A stretch of DNA of 64,000 nt, taken from WHSW01 sp963705955 (GTDB lineage Bacteria; Actinomycetota; Thermoleophilia; Solirubrobacterales; 70-9). Position numbers and translations under genes: made by a program. The DNA is taken from contig CAVPLH010000010.1 in the NCBI GenBank assembly GCA_963705955.1, positions 1-64,000 on the forward strand. Reading direction: 5' to 3'. Below are positions 8,513 to 16,711 of this stretch, one piece after another; positions within the stretch are counted from its first letter, which is position 1; every line of letters begins with the position of its first letter. A model generated the notes under the pieces. That model was not told the origin of the DNA. It did not search any database and was given only the letters and a program-made list of their open reading frames with translations.

Positions 8513-9421
8513 ATGATGCCCGACCGCTCATATCTCGTCTGCGCCACGCCGCGAAGCGGGAGCACGCTCGTCTGCCAGGCACTGCGGGAGACCGGCGTCG
8601 CGGGGCGCCCGGAGGAGTACTTCGAGGCGCTGCGCCACAGTGGCCGTCCGCGGCGGCCCGAGGAGTACTTCGACGGGGTCGACGACCGCTCGCTTCTCGA
8701 GCACCTCGGCGAGCGCCGACTCGCCGAGGAGCCGCAGCCGCGCTCGCCGCTCTGGAGCCGGGCCGCGTATGACCGCTACCTGGAATGGGCGTTGGAGACG
8801 GGCACGACACCGAACGGCGTCTTCGGCGCAAAGCTGATGTGGGGTTACTTCGGCGACTTCGCCAGCCTGCTGCGAAACGTTCCCGAGTATCGCGACGTGC
8901 CGCTCGCTGCGCTGTTGCCGACCGTGTTCCCGAAGCTCAGGTTCGTCCGCGTCGTCCGCGCGAACAAGGTTCGCCAGGCGGTCTCGTTGTGGAAGGCGGT
9001 GCAGACGGCGACCTGGCGCCAGCAGGACACGGCGGCAGGCGCCGGCGAGGGCGCTGAAGAGCCTCCCTACAAGAGCTTCCTGCAGGAGCACCGTCCACAG
9101 CTCCGCTTCCACTACGGCGCGATCGAGCACCTGCTGAACCAGGTGATGGTCGAGGAGGCCCGCTGGGACGCCTTCTTCGAGCACTCGCGGATCAAGCCGG
9201 TACTCGTCCTCTACGAGAATTTCGCCGCCGACTACGAAGCGGCGACCCGGAACGTGCTCGAGCGCCTCGAGCTCGAGATCTCGCCCGACCACGAGTTCGC
9301 GCCGCGGATGAAGCGCCAGTCCGACGGGATCAACGACGATTGGACGCGCCGGTACGCGGACCTCAAGCTGGGCACGGAGTTCGATCTCGTACCCACCGTC
9401 GCCGCCGAGGAGGCCGCGTGA
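8513..9421 (+). CDS. Stf0-family sulfotransferase
   Basis: A 302-residue PAPS-dependent sulfotransferase of the Stf0 type, whose founding member makes trehalose-2-sulfate in mycobacteria. The N-terminal phosphosulfate loop CATPRSGSTLVCQALRETG and the GRPEEYFEALRHSGRP block are diagnostic. FPKLRFVRVVRANKVRQAVS is the 3'-phosphate-binding segment. The end reads MKRQSDGINDDWTRRYADLK. Two ATGs are adjacent (8513 and 8516). The last codons overlap the sulfatase start as GTGA, so a sulfate-adding and a sulfate-removing gene are translationally coupled. The acceptor is not known; trehalose or another sugar is only the family precedent. Confidence 0.88.
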   Translation: MMPDRSYLVCATPRSGSTLVCQALRETGVAGRPEEYFEALRHSGRPRRPEEYFDGVDDRSLLEHLGERRLAEEPQPRSPLWSRAAYDRYLEWALETGTTPNGVFGAKLMWGYFGDFASLLRNVPEYRDVPLAALLPTVFPKLRFVRVVRANKVRQAVSLWKAVQTATWRQQDTAAGAGEGAEEPPYKSFLQEHRPQLRFHYGAIEHLLNQVMVEEARWDAFFEHSRIKPVLVLYENFAADYEAATRNVLERLELEISPDHEFAPRMKRQSDGINDDWTRRYADLKLGTEFDLVPTVAAEEAA

Positions 9422-10763
9422 TCCGACCGCGCCCCGCCGGCTCCCAGCCGCCGAACATCGTCTACATCCACTCCCACGACACCGGCCGCTACGTGCAGCC
9501 ATATGGCCACCAGATCCCGACCCCGAACATCCAGCTGCTCGCCGATCAGGGGGTGCTGTTCCGGGAGGCCTTCTGCGCGATGCCTTCCTGCTCCGGGAGC
9601 CGGGCGTGTCCTGCTCACCGGCGAGGGTGGCGCCGGCAACGGGATGCTCGGCCTCGCCCATCGCGGCTGGCGCCTCAACGACTACCGCCATCACCTCGTT
9701 CACACGCTGCGCAAGTCGGGCTACTACTCGGCGCTGATCGGCGAGCAGCACATCTCGAAGGAGCCGGGAGCGATCGGCTACGACGAGGTGATTCCGGTGA
9801 GCAGCAACGGCGCAGCCCAGATCGCCCCCTCGGCGATCGAGACCCTGCGCCGCGCCGTGCAGCCGTTCTTCCTCTCGGTCGGCTTCTTCGAGACCCACCG
9901 CGACTTCGCCGCCCCGACGTCGGTCCGCGACACGCTCTACTCGCGCCCGCCGGCGAACCTGCCCGACGCGCCGAGCACGCGCCAGGACATGGCCGCGTTC
10001 AAGGCCAGCGCCCGCTCTCTTGATCAGGGGATCGGCGCTGTCCTCAACGGGCTGCACCAGTACGGGCTGGCCGACAACACGCTGATCATCTGCACCACGA
10101 CGGCGTCGCGTTCCCGGCGCGAAGGCGACCCTCTATGACCGCGGCACCGCAGTGATGCTGATCATGCGCGGCCCCGGCGGCTTCACTGGTGGCCGCGTCC
10201 TCGACGCGATCGCGACCCACCTCGACCTCTTCCCGACGATCTGCGACCTCGCCGGCATCGAGCACCCGGGCTGGATCGAGGGCAGCTCGCTGATGCCGCT
10301 GGTCCGCGGCGAGGTCGACCGGATCCACGACGCGATCTTCACCGAGATGACCTACCACGCCGCATACCAACCCCAGCGGGCGATCAGGACCGAGCGCTGG
10401 AAGTACATCCGGCAGTTCGACGACTACGGCCACCTGGTGCTCGCCAACTGCGACGACAGCTCGACCAAGTCGATGCTCGTCGAGCATGGATGGGCCGAGC
10501 AGATGGTTCCCGCCGAGGAGCTCTATGACCTCGTCTTCGATCCGAACGAGTCCCGCAGCGTCGCCGGCGAGGCCGCCGCGGAGCCCGTTCTCGCCAGGCT
10601 TCGCGACCGGCTCGAGGAGTGGATGGTCGAGCGCGATGACCCGCTGCTGCGCGGCCCGATCCCCCCTCCGGCCGGGGCGGAGGTCAACGACCAGGATCAG
10701 ATCTCGCCGACCGAGCCGACCCGGCGCGCCGCGGCGGATCCCACGGCCGTTCCATCCAGGTGA
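9418..10763 (+). CDS. Type I sulfatase (heparan N-sulfatase-like), frameshifted
   Basis: Alkaline-phosphatase-superfamily sulfatase. GTG 9418 overlaps the sulfotransferase stop. The N-terminus IVYIHSHDTGRYVQPYGHQI is typical of the SGSH-like sulfatases. The catalytic loop, read across a frame break near 9605, is CSGSRA followed by VLLTG. The Cys that becomes formylglycine is present, but the usual Pro two residues later is Gly. Later blocks are KSGYYSALIGEQHISK, FFLSVGFFETHRDF, then after a second break near 10107 LIMRGPGGFTGGRV, HLDLFPTICDLAGIEHP and AIRTERWKYIRQFDD. No signal peptide is visible, suggesting a cytoplasmic enzyme. The 3' end overlaps the convergent phosphatase gene by 80 bases. 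Confidence 0.82.
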
Positions 10764-11385
10764 GGCAAAGCCACTCGTCGGGCGCCGGGTCGAGCGGGTC
10801 GCCCGGTGGACGATGCTCGAATGCCGAGAGGCCGCAGTTGAGCGTCCGCAGCTGCCACAACCGTCGCGTCCAGCCCGGCGGGTAGGCGTCGCCGAGCAGG
10901 GTGTGGATGAAGAAGAAGCGGAGAAAGATTCCATGCGTGACCGCGATCACCCGGTCGTCGGGACGGGCGAGCAGCTCCGCCTTGACCGCCTCAACCCTGG
11001 CGTAGAGCTGCTCGAAGGACTCGGCACCGGGGGGCGCGAACGAGCGGTCGTCGGCGTGGTCGGCCATCCAGTTCGACCAGCGGCGGGCCCGTTGTTCGTC
11101 CCCGGAGAGCTCGAGGTAACCGTCAGCCTCGCCGAGCTCCCGCAGCTCCGGTCTGATCTCGACCGCGAGCCCGAGCGCGGCCGACAGGTCGTCGGCGGTC
11201 TCCCGCGCGCGGCGGAGGGGGCTCGACCACAGTGCGGTCGCGCCGCAATCGGCGAGCCCCCGGGCGGCGAGCTGTGCCTGCGACCGGCCGGTCGCGGTCA
11301 GGCGGTCACCTTCGACTTCGGGCAGATCGCGTCCGGTCTCGGCATTCGAGACCGATTCGGCGTGGCGCAGCAGGAGGACGAGCAA
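10684..11385 (-). CDS. Histidine phosphatase family protein
   Basis: A 233-residue phosphoglycerate-mutase-like phosphatase. The catalytic RHAE motif is at residues 7-10 (LLLRHAESVSN), the second Arg block is LWSSPLRRARETADDL and the second His is in RVIAVTHGIFLRFFF. It acts on a phospho-substrate that the sequence does not reveal; sugar phosphate or cofactor phosphatase are both possible. The gene lies four bases after an Rrf2 regulator on the same strand, so they form an operon. Its C-terminal 26 codons overlap the convergent sulfatase gene. Confidence 0.82.
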   Translation of the reverse strand: MLVLLLRHAESVSNAETGRDLPEVEGDRLTATGRSQAQLAARGLADCGATALWSSPLRRARETADDLSAALGLAVEIRPELRELGEADGYLELSGDEQRARRWSNWMADHADDRSFAPPGAESFEQLYARVEAVKAELLARPDDRVIAVTHGIFLRFFFIHTLLGDAYPPGWTRRLWQLRTLNCGLSAFEHRPPGDPLDPAPDEWLCLTWMERPWDPPRRAGSARSARSDPGR

Positions 11386-11389
11386 GCGG

Positions 11390-11845
11390 CTACTGCGAGG
11401 TCCAGGCGTCGGGGGACTCGGTCATCGCGATCACCGAAGCCGGCAGCTCGCCGGTGATCAGGTTCGCGATCGTCACCACCTCGAGCACCGAGCGGATCGT
11501 CGAGCGCAGCGCCACCCAGACGAGCTGCAGAGGCTCGGCGAGCCCCTCGTACTCGAGCGTTTCGGGACGGTGGTTGCGGACGCTCGCCAGCGGGCCCTCG
11601 ACCGCCCGCATCACGTCGGCGACGCTGATCTCGCTCGCCGGGCGGCTGAGCCAGTAGCCGCCGTCGGAGCCGCGCTGGCTCTCGACCAGGCCGGCGCGTC
11701 GCAACTCGGCGAGGATGTTCTCGAGGAACTTCGGCGGGATCTTCTCCGCGGCGACGATCTCGTCGCGCTTCACCGGGCTGCCATCGCCATCGGCCAGCTT
11801 CATTACCGCCCGGACCGCGTAGTCGGCCTTCGCTGTGACCCGCAT
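11390..11845 (-). CDS. Rrf2-family transcriptional regulator (A)
   Basis: A 151-residue Rrf2 protein: winged helix MRVTAKADYAVRAVMKLADG, recognition region IPPKFLENILAELRRAGLVE, wing RGSDGGYWLSRPASEISVAD, and a dimer helix after VMRAVEGPLASVR. It has no cysteines at all, so it cannot hold the Fe-S cluster of IscR/NsrR and is more like CymR, the cysteine-metabolism repressor. I choose the ATG at 11845 because upstream in-frame starts precede no conserved sequence. It is divergent from the sulfate importer and clearly paralogous to the regulator at 16068-16562, so control of sulfur uptake is the natural inference. Confidence 0.87.
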   Translation of the reverse strand: MRVTAKADYAVRAVMKLADGDGSPVKRDEIVAAEKIPPKFLENILAELRRAGLVESQRGSDGGYWLSRPASEISVADVMRAVEGPLASVRNHRPETLEYEGLAEPLQLVWVALRSTIRSVLEVVTIANLITGELPASVIAMTESPDAWTSQ

Positions 11846-12033
11846 TCGGTCGATTCTCCACCACGGGCCGCAAGTGGGGCTTTCCGATCGAGTTGGGGGG
11901 GAATCGGTTGGCCCCCTGAACGGCCGATTGGACGCGTGTCGACGCCCGTCGCATGCCGGGAAACGTCTGCTGTAGCCTGCCGGCGATCGCATTCCTAACT
12001 AAGCCAGTCAAGAAAGGTAAAAAGGAACAAGAA

Positions 12034-13119
12034 ATGATTCGCTTCCTCTCGAAGCCTCGCCGCCACGGGGCCGCGGACGCTCGTCTCGCGGATGCGCGGC
12101 CCCGCGGCGGCGCGCGCCTGCTCGCGGCCGGTCTGCTGACCGGTGCGCTCGCGTTGGGGGTCGCCGCCTGCGGCGGGTCCTCGAGCGCCTCCAGTGACGG
12201 CAGCGGCGGCTCGGTCGACGTGGTTGCCTACTCGACGCCCGAGGAGGCCTACACGAACAATCTCGAGCCGGGGTTCGGCAACACCTCCGACGGCGACGGC
12301 GTCGAGTTCTCGAACTCCTTCGGCGCCTCGGGCGACCAGTCGCGTGCCGTCGAGGCCGGCCAGCCGGCCGACCTCGTCCACTTCTCGCTCGAGCCCGACA
12401 TGACCCGCCTGGTCGACGCCGGCCTTGTCGCCAAGGACTGGAACCAGAACCAGTACAAGGGCATCCTCGAGGATTCAGTCGTCGTCTTCGTCACCCGGCC
12501 GGGCAATCCGGACAACATCCAGACCTGGGACGACCTGATCAGCGGCGACGTCGAGGTCCTGACGCCGAACCCCTTCACGTCCGGAGGCGCGCGCTGGAAC
12601 CTGATGGCCGGTTACGGCAACCAGGTGCTGACCGAGGGCAAGTCGCCGGAGGAGGGTCTGCAGTACCTCTCCGACCTGCTCTCGAACGTGCAGGTCCAGG
12701 ACGAGAGCGCCCGCGACGCGCTGGGGACGTTCCTCGGCGGCAAGGGCGACGTTCTGCTCGCCTACGAGAACGAGGCGATCGCCGCTCAGAACGCCGGTGA
12801 GGACATCGAGTACACCGTCCCCGACAGCACCCTGCTGATCGAGACGCCCGCTGCGGTGACCACGGATGCCGATCCCGCAGCGCAGAAGTTCCTCGACTAC
12901 ATGTACACCGACGAGGGGCAGCAGCTGTGGGCCGACGCCGGTTACCGCCCGGTGTCGAAGTCGGTGTTCGACCAGAACAAGGACAAGTTCCCGACTCCGC
13001 CCGACCTGTTCACGATCGCCGACCTCGGTGGCTGGGACAAGGTCACGGACGAGTTCTTCGACACCGAGAGCGGCTCGGTCGCGGAGATCGAGAAGAATCT
13101 GGGGGTCGCGACGGAGTGA
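12034..13119 (+). CDS. Sulfate/thiosulfate ABC transporter substrate-binding lipoprotein
   Basis: A 361-residue extracytoplasmic binding protein. The N-terminus is basic, followed by a hydrophobic stretch and the lipobox GVAAC (ALALGVAACGGSSS), so it is a lipoprotein anchored outside the membrane. The mature domain has the Sbp/CysP signature regions: PEEAYTNNLEPGFGN, ADLVHFSLEPDMTRLVDAGL, LTPNPFTSGGARWNLMAGYG, VLLAYENEAI and the C-terminal YRPVSKSVFDQ. The start ATG 12034 has AAGGAACAAG just upstream. Its TGA overlaps the cysT GTG. First gene of the importer operon, transcribed away from Rrf2-A. Confidence 0.9.
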   Translation: MIRFLSKPRRHGAADARLADARPRGGARLLAAGLLTGALALGVAACGGSSSASSDGSGGSVDVVAYSTPEEAYTNNLEPGFGNTSDGDGVEFSNSFGASGDQSRAVEAGQPADLVHFSLEPDMTRLVDAGLVAKDWNQNQYKGILEDSVVVFVTRPGNPDNIQTWDDLISGDVEVLTPNPFTSGGARWNLMAGYGNQVLTEGKSPEEGLQYLSDLLSNVQVQDESARDALGTFLGGKGDVLLAYENEAIAAQNAGEDIEYTVPDSTLLIETPAAVTTDADPAAQKFLDYMYTDEGQQLWADAGYRPVSKSVFDQNKDKFPTPPDLFTIADLGGWDKVTDEFFDTESGSVAEIEKNLGVATE

Positions 13120-13958
13120 GTCAAGGGGCCGTCGCAACTGCGAAAGCACCGTCGAGGCCGAGCCTAAGGCTCGGCCTCGGCGGCCCCGGGCTCACCCGCG
13201 GCCTGGTCGTCGCGTACCTGAGCCTGATCGTCCTGATCCCGCTCGCCGCGGTGGTCTCGAAGTCGTTCGAGGCCGGGCTCTCCTCGTTCTGGGATGACGT
13301 CACCTCGCCGCAGGCGATCGCGGCGCTGAAGCTGACCCTCGGCGCGTCGGCGATCGTGGTCGCGATCAACGCGGTCTTCGGGACGATCATCGCCTGGGTC
13401 CTGGTCCGCGACGAGTTCCCCGGCAAGCGGATCATCAACTCGCTGATCGACCTCCCGTTCGCGCTGCCGACGATCGTCGCCGGGATCACGCTGCTGGCGC
13501 TCTACGGCGACAACGGTGTGCTCGGGCTCTCGGGGGTCGCGTTCACGCGGATCGGCGTCGTCATGGCGCTGCTCTTCGTCACCCTGCCGTTCGTGATCCG
13601 CTCGGTGCAGCCGGTGCTGCTCGAGCTCGACACCGACATGGAGGAGGCCGCGGCCTCGCTCGGCGCCGGCCCGCTGACCACGTTCCGTCGGGTCATCCTC
13701 CCCAACCTGCGCCCGGCGATCCTCTCCGGGATCGCGCTCGCCTTCGCCCGCTCGATCGGTGAGTTCGGGTCGCTGGTCCTGATCTCGGGCAACATCCCGT
13801 TCAAGACCGAGGTCGCCTCGGTGTTCATCTTCAGCCAGATCCAGAGCGACCGCGAGGTCACCGCGGCGTCCGTATCGGTCGTCCTGCTCGTGATCGCGCT
13901 GCTGGTCCTGATCGCGATCGGGATCGTCTCCCGGAGGAGCCTCCGCCATGTCGGCTGA
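13116..13958 (+). CDS. cysT: Sulfate ABC transporter permease CysT
   Basis: A 280-residue integral membrane subunit (also named CysU). GTG 13116 overlaps the preceding TGA by four bases. About six transmembrane helices are visible, starting VVAYLSLIVLIPLAAVV. The ATPase-coupling EAA loop is EEAAASLGAGPLTTFRRVIL, followed by LPNLRPAILSGIALAFARSI with GEFGSLVLISGN. It works with CysW as a heterodimer with the CysA ATPase. The stop lies within the cysW start region (11-base overlap). Confidence 0.9.
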   Translation: MSQGAVATAKAPSRPSLRLGLGGPGLTRGLVVAYLSLIVLIPLAAVVSKSFEAGLSSFWDDVTSPQAIAALKLTLGASAIVVAINAVFGTIIAWVLVRDEFPGKRIINSLIDLPFALPTIVAGITLLALYGDNGVLGLSGVAFTRIGVVMALLFVTLPFVIRSVQPVLLELDTDMEEAAASLGAGPLTTFRRVILPNLRPAILSGIALAFARSIGEFGSLVLISGNIPFKTEVASVFIFSQIQSDREVTAASVSVVLLVIALLVLIAIGIVSRRSLRHVG

Positions 13959-14916
13959 CGCGGCGACGGTCGAGCCGGGCCCGGTGCGCGGGGCCTCGGG
14001 GAAGGGCAAGCTGGCCAAGTACGGGCTGCGCGGGGTCGCGCTCGGCTACCTGTTCGCGCTCCTGCTGATCCCGGTGATCCTGATCTTCTTCAAGGCGTTC
14101 GAGGACGGCGTCGGGCACGCCTGGGAGGCGGTGACGACGCCCGAGGCGCTGCACGCCTTCTACCTGACCGTCCTGATCGCCGGGATCGCGGTCCCTCTGA
14201 ACACGATCTTCGGGATCGCGTGCGCGCTGGTCCTCGTGCGTCAGAAGTTCCGCGGCAAGGCGATCCTCAACGGGCTGATCGACCTGCCGTTCGCGGTCTC
14301 GCCGGTCGTCATCGGGCTCTCGCTGGTGCTCGTCTACGGCAGCATCGACGGCTGGTTCGGCCCCTGGCTCGCCGAACAGGGGATCCAGGTGATCTTCTCG
14401 GTTCCGGGAATGGTTCTGGCAACGATCTTCGTCTCGCTGCCGTTCGTGGTTCGCGAGGTGGCGCCGGTGTTGCAGGAGATCGGCGACGACCAGGAGCAGG
14501 CGGCGGCGACACTCGGCGCACGGGGCTGGCAGACGTTCTGGCGGATCACCCTGCCATCGATCCGCTGGGGTGTCACCTACGGGGTCGTGCTCGCGACCGC
14601 CCGGGCGATCGGCGAGTTCGGCGCCGTAGCCGTCGTCTCGGGGAAGATCGAGGGCAAGACCGAGACCGCGACCCTGCTGGTCGAGAACCAGTACGAGCAC
14701 TTCGACGTCGCCGGTGCCTACGCCGCCGCCCTCGTCCTCGCGGTGATGGCGCTCCTGGTCCTGCTGGGGATGAACCTGATCCAGCGCCGCGACAGACCTG
14801 CAAAACCCCCCAGCCAGATCGCCGTCGGCGACGCGGCTGCCCTTACGAGGCGGAGCGAAGCGGAGCCGAGTAGCGCCGCTGTTGAGGCGCCTAATTCGAC
14901 CGGAAAGGAACTCTGA
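13948..14916 (+). CDS. cysW: Sulfate ABC transporter permease CysW
   Basis: A 322-residue permease paralogous to CysT. Membrane helices begin YLFALLLIPVILIFFKAF. The inner core LVLVRQKFRGKAILNGLIDL then PFAVSPVVIGLSLVLVYG is typical of CysW, and the EAA loop is EQAAATLGARGWQTFWRITL. The C-terminal tail after the last helix is about 45 residues longer than needed and low in complexity. ATG 13948 overlaps cysT and the TGA shares its A with the cysA ATG, so translation is coupled through the operon. Confidence 0.9.
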   Translation: MSADAATVEPGPVRGASGKGKLAKYGLRGVALGYLFALLLIPVILIFFKAFEDGVGHAWEAVTTPEALHAFYLTVLIAGIAVPLNTIFGIACALVLVRQKFRGKAILNGLIDLPFAVSPVVIGLSLVLVYGSIDGWFGPWLAEQGIQVIFSVPGMVLATIFVSLPFVVREVAPVLQEIGDDQEQAAATLGARGWQTFWRITLPSIRWGVTYGVVLATARAIGEFGAVAVVSGKIEGKTETATLLVENQYEHFDVAGAYAAALVLAVMALLVLLGMNLIQRRDRPAKPPSQIAVGDAAALTRRSEAEPSSAAVEAPNSTGKEL

Positions 14917-15911
14917 TGGGAATCACGGTTGAGAACGCGACCAAGCGGTTCGGCGATTTCCTCGCCCTCGACGAGGTCTCGATCGAGGTGCCCGACGGCT
15001 CGCTTACCGCGCTGCTCGGGCCGAGCGGAAGCGGCAAGTCGACGCTGCTGCGGGTGATCGCCGGGCTCGAACGTCCCGACGGAGGGCGGGTGGTGATCTC
15101 CGGCGAGGACATGACCCGGGTGCCGGTCCAGAACCGCAACGTCGGCTTCTGCTTCCAGCACTACGCCGCCTTCAAGCACATGACCGTGGGCAACAACGTC
15201 GCCTTCGGCCTCCGGATCCGCAAGCGCTCGAAGAAGGAGATCAACGACCGGGTCCACGAGCTGCTCCAGCTCGTCCAGCTCGAGGGGCTGATCGACCGCT
15301 ACCCGTCGCAGCTCTCGGGCGGACAGCGCCAGCGGATGGCGCTCGCCCGGGCGCTCGCGGTCGAGCCGAAGGTGCTGCTGCTCGACGAGCCGTTCGGGGC
15401 GCTCGACGCGCGCGTGCGGACCGAGCTTCGACGGTGGCTGCGTCGGCTGCACGAGGAGGTCCACGTGACGACGATCTTCGTCACCCACGACCAGGAGGAG
15501 GCGATGGACGTCGCCGAGCAGATCGTGGTCATGAACGATGGCCGGGTCGAGCAGGCCGCCAGCCCGACCGACCTCTACGACCATCCCGAGACCGAGTTCG
15601 TGATGAGCTTCGTCGGCACCGCGAACCACATCGGCTCGATGCGGGTCCGCCCGCACGACGTCGTGATCTCACACCTCACCTCGCCGCAGGCCGAGGAGGC
15701 GATGATCGACCGGATCGTCCATCTCGGGTTCGAGTACCGGCTCGAGATGACGCTCGCCGACGGCAGCCCGCTGATCGCCCAGCTGACCCGGGCGCAGGTC
15801 GAGGAGCTCGAGCTCGCCGACGGTCAGATCGTCTACGTGACCCCGAGCCGGGCTCGGGTGTTCGACTCGAACGGCAACCATCCGCGGGTCGAGGAGCTGG
15901 CGCTGGCCTGA
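14916..15911 (+). CDS. cysA: Sulfate ABC transporter ATPase CysA
   Basis: A 331-residue ABC ATPase. Walker A is GPSGSGKST, the Q-loop is in GFCFQHYAAFKHMTVGNNV, the signature is LSGGQRQRMALARAL, Walker B is VLLLDEPFGALDARVR, and the switch His is in FVTHDQEEAMDVAEQ. FCFQHYALF-type wording is characteristic of sulfate rather than sugar importers. A C-terminal regulatory domain (TOBE-like, about residues 240-330) is present. The ribosome site GGAAAGGAA precedes the ATG. Molybdate or thiosulfate transport cannot be excluded. Confidence 0.92.
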   Translation: MGITVENATKRFGDFLALDEVSIEVPDGSLTALLGPSGSGKSTLLRVIAGLERPDGGRVVISGEDMTRVPVQNRNVGFCFQHYAAFKHMTVGNNVAFGLRIRKRSKKEINDRVHELLQLVQLEGLIDRYPSQLSGGQRQRMALARALAVEPKVLLLDEPFGALDARVRTELRRWLRRLHEEVHVTTIFVTHDQEEAMDVAEQIVVMNDGRVEQAASPTDLYDHPETEFVMSFVGTANHIGSMRVRPHDVVISHLTSPQAEEAMIDRIVHLGFEYRLEMTLADGSPLIAQLTRAQVEELELADGQIVYVTPSRARVFDSNGNHPRVEELALA

Positions 15912-15935
15912 GCCGGCGGCGGGTTCGACGAAGAG

Positions 15936-16064
15936 ATGACGCTCGCCGAGGTCGTTGCCTGGGTGGTGTTCGCGGTGATCATCGCCTGGCTCGGGCTGAT
16001 CATCTACGCGACGCTGCGCCAGGTCGACGGCGAGGTCCGCGAGGCGGCGAAGCGGAGGCGGTGA
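15936..16064 (+). CDS. 42-residue single-pass membrane protein downstream of cysA
   Basis: An ATG at 15936, preceded by GACGAAGAG, opens a 42-codon frame ending in TGA at 16062-16064. The product starts MTLAEVVAWVVFAVIIAWLG, continues LIIYATLRQVDGEV and ends with a very basic REAAKRRR. It predicts one transmembrane helix (about residues 5-25) and a short cytoplasmic amphipathic tail, N-out/C-in by the positive-inside rule. It lies 24 bases after cysA in the same direction, so it is probably the fifth gene of the importer operon. No family is recognised; a small transporter accessory subunit is the obvious hypothesis. Confidence 0.55.
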   Translation: MTLAEVVAWVVFAVIIAWLGLIIYATLRQVDGEVREAAKRRR

Positions 16065-16067
16065 GGG

Positions 16068-16562
16068 TCAGCTCGCGTCGGTCGGAGTGGTGAACCGCGA
16101 CTCGCGCTGCTCGGCGGCATCGGGGTGCGAGGCGAGAGCGGTGACCGGTTCCGGCAGCTCGTCGGCGACGACGTCGGCGAGCGTCACCGTCTCGAGCACC
16201 TGGCGGATGCTGAACCGCAGCGCGAGCCAGACCCGCTCCAGCGGAGCCGCCCCGCCGCGGTACTCGATCTCGTTCGGCGCCTCGCCGCGGACGGTCGCCA
16301 GCGGCCCCTCGACCGCGCGGATGATCTCCGCAAGGCTGATCTCGTCGGCGCCGCGGGCGAGCCAGTAGCCGCCCTCGCTGCCGCGGCGGCTGTGGACGAG
16401 CCCGTGCACTCGTGCCTCGCCGAGGATGTTCTCGAGGAATCGCAACGGGATCGCCTGAGCCGCCGCGATCACGTCGCCCTTCGCCGGGCTCTCCTCAGAC
16501 GACGAGATCGCGAGCTCGACCATCGCCCGGACGGCGTAGTCGGCCTTCGCGGATACGCGCAT
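16068..16562 (-). CDS. Rrf2-family transcriptional regulator (B)
   Basis: A 164-residue Rrf2 regulator strongly similar to regulator A: MRVSAKADYAVRAMVELAIS, IPLRFLENILGEARVHGLVH, RGSEGGYWLARGADEISLAE and IIRAVEGPLATVRGEAPNEI. Like A it has no cysteines, so no Fe-S cluster. It is convergent with the importer operon, and its stop lies 3 bases after that of the 42-residue gene. Two paralogous regulators bracketing one transporter suggests duplication with possible division of labour. Upstream of its start lies the motif CTAGCAA, discussed in the findings. Confidence 0.87.
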   Translation of the reverse strand: MRVSAKADYAVRAMVELAISSSEESPAKGDVIAAAQAIPLRFLENILGEARVHGLVHSRRGSEGGYWLARGADEISLAEIIRAVEGPLATVRGEAPNEIEYRGGAAPLERVWLALRFSIRQVLETVTLADVVADELPEPVTALASHPDAAEQRESRFTTPTDAS

Positions 16563-16620
16563 GCGGCCACTCTACGAGAGTAGGAGGAAGCGGGTGCTTG
16601 GTTGCTAGAACACTACTCGC

Positions 16621-16694
16621 GGGCCTCTAGCTCAATTGGATCGAGCGGCACCCTTTTAAGGTGACAGATCTGGGTTCGAGTCCCAGGGGGCCCA
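16621..16694 (+). tRNA. tRNA-Lys (UUU anticodon)
   Basis: A 74-base cloverleaf: acceptor GGGCCTC pairs with GGGGCCC (one G-U), D stem GCTC/GAGC, anticodon loop CTTTTAA with anticodon TTT, T arm CTGGG-TTCGAGT-CCCAG, discriminator A at 16694. The CCA end is not encoded (ACT follows). The outermost anticodon-stem pair is a G-A mismatch; the rest pairs well. Confidence 0.9.
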
Positions 16695-16711
16695 CTACCC
16701 GGTCGAAGCGT

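Noticed and set aside
8528..10057. 509-codon open frame on the minus strand across the sulfotransferase and sulfatase genes
   Set aside because: It is antisense to two genes with clear catalytic motifs, has no domain I recognise and shows GC-driven codon bias. Long antisense frames are expected at this GC content.
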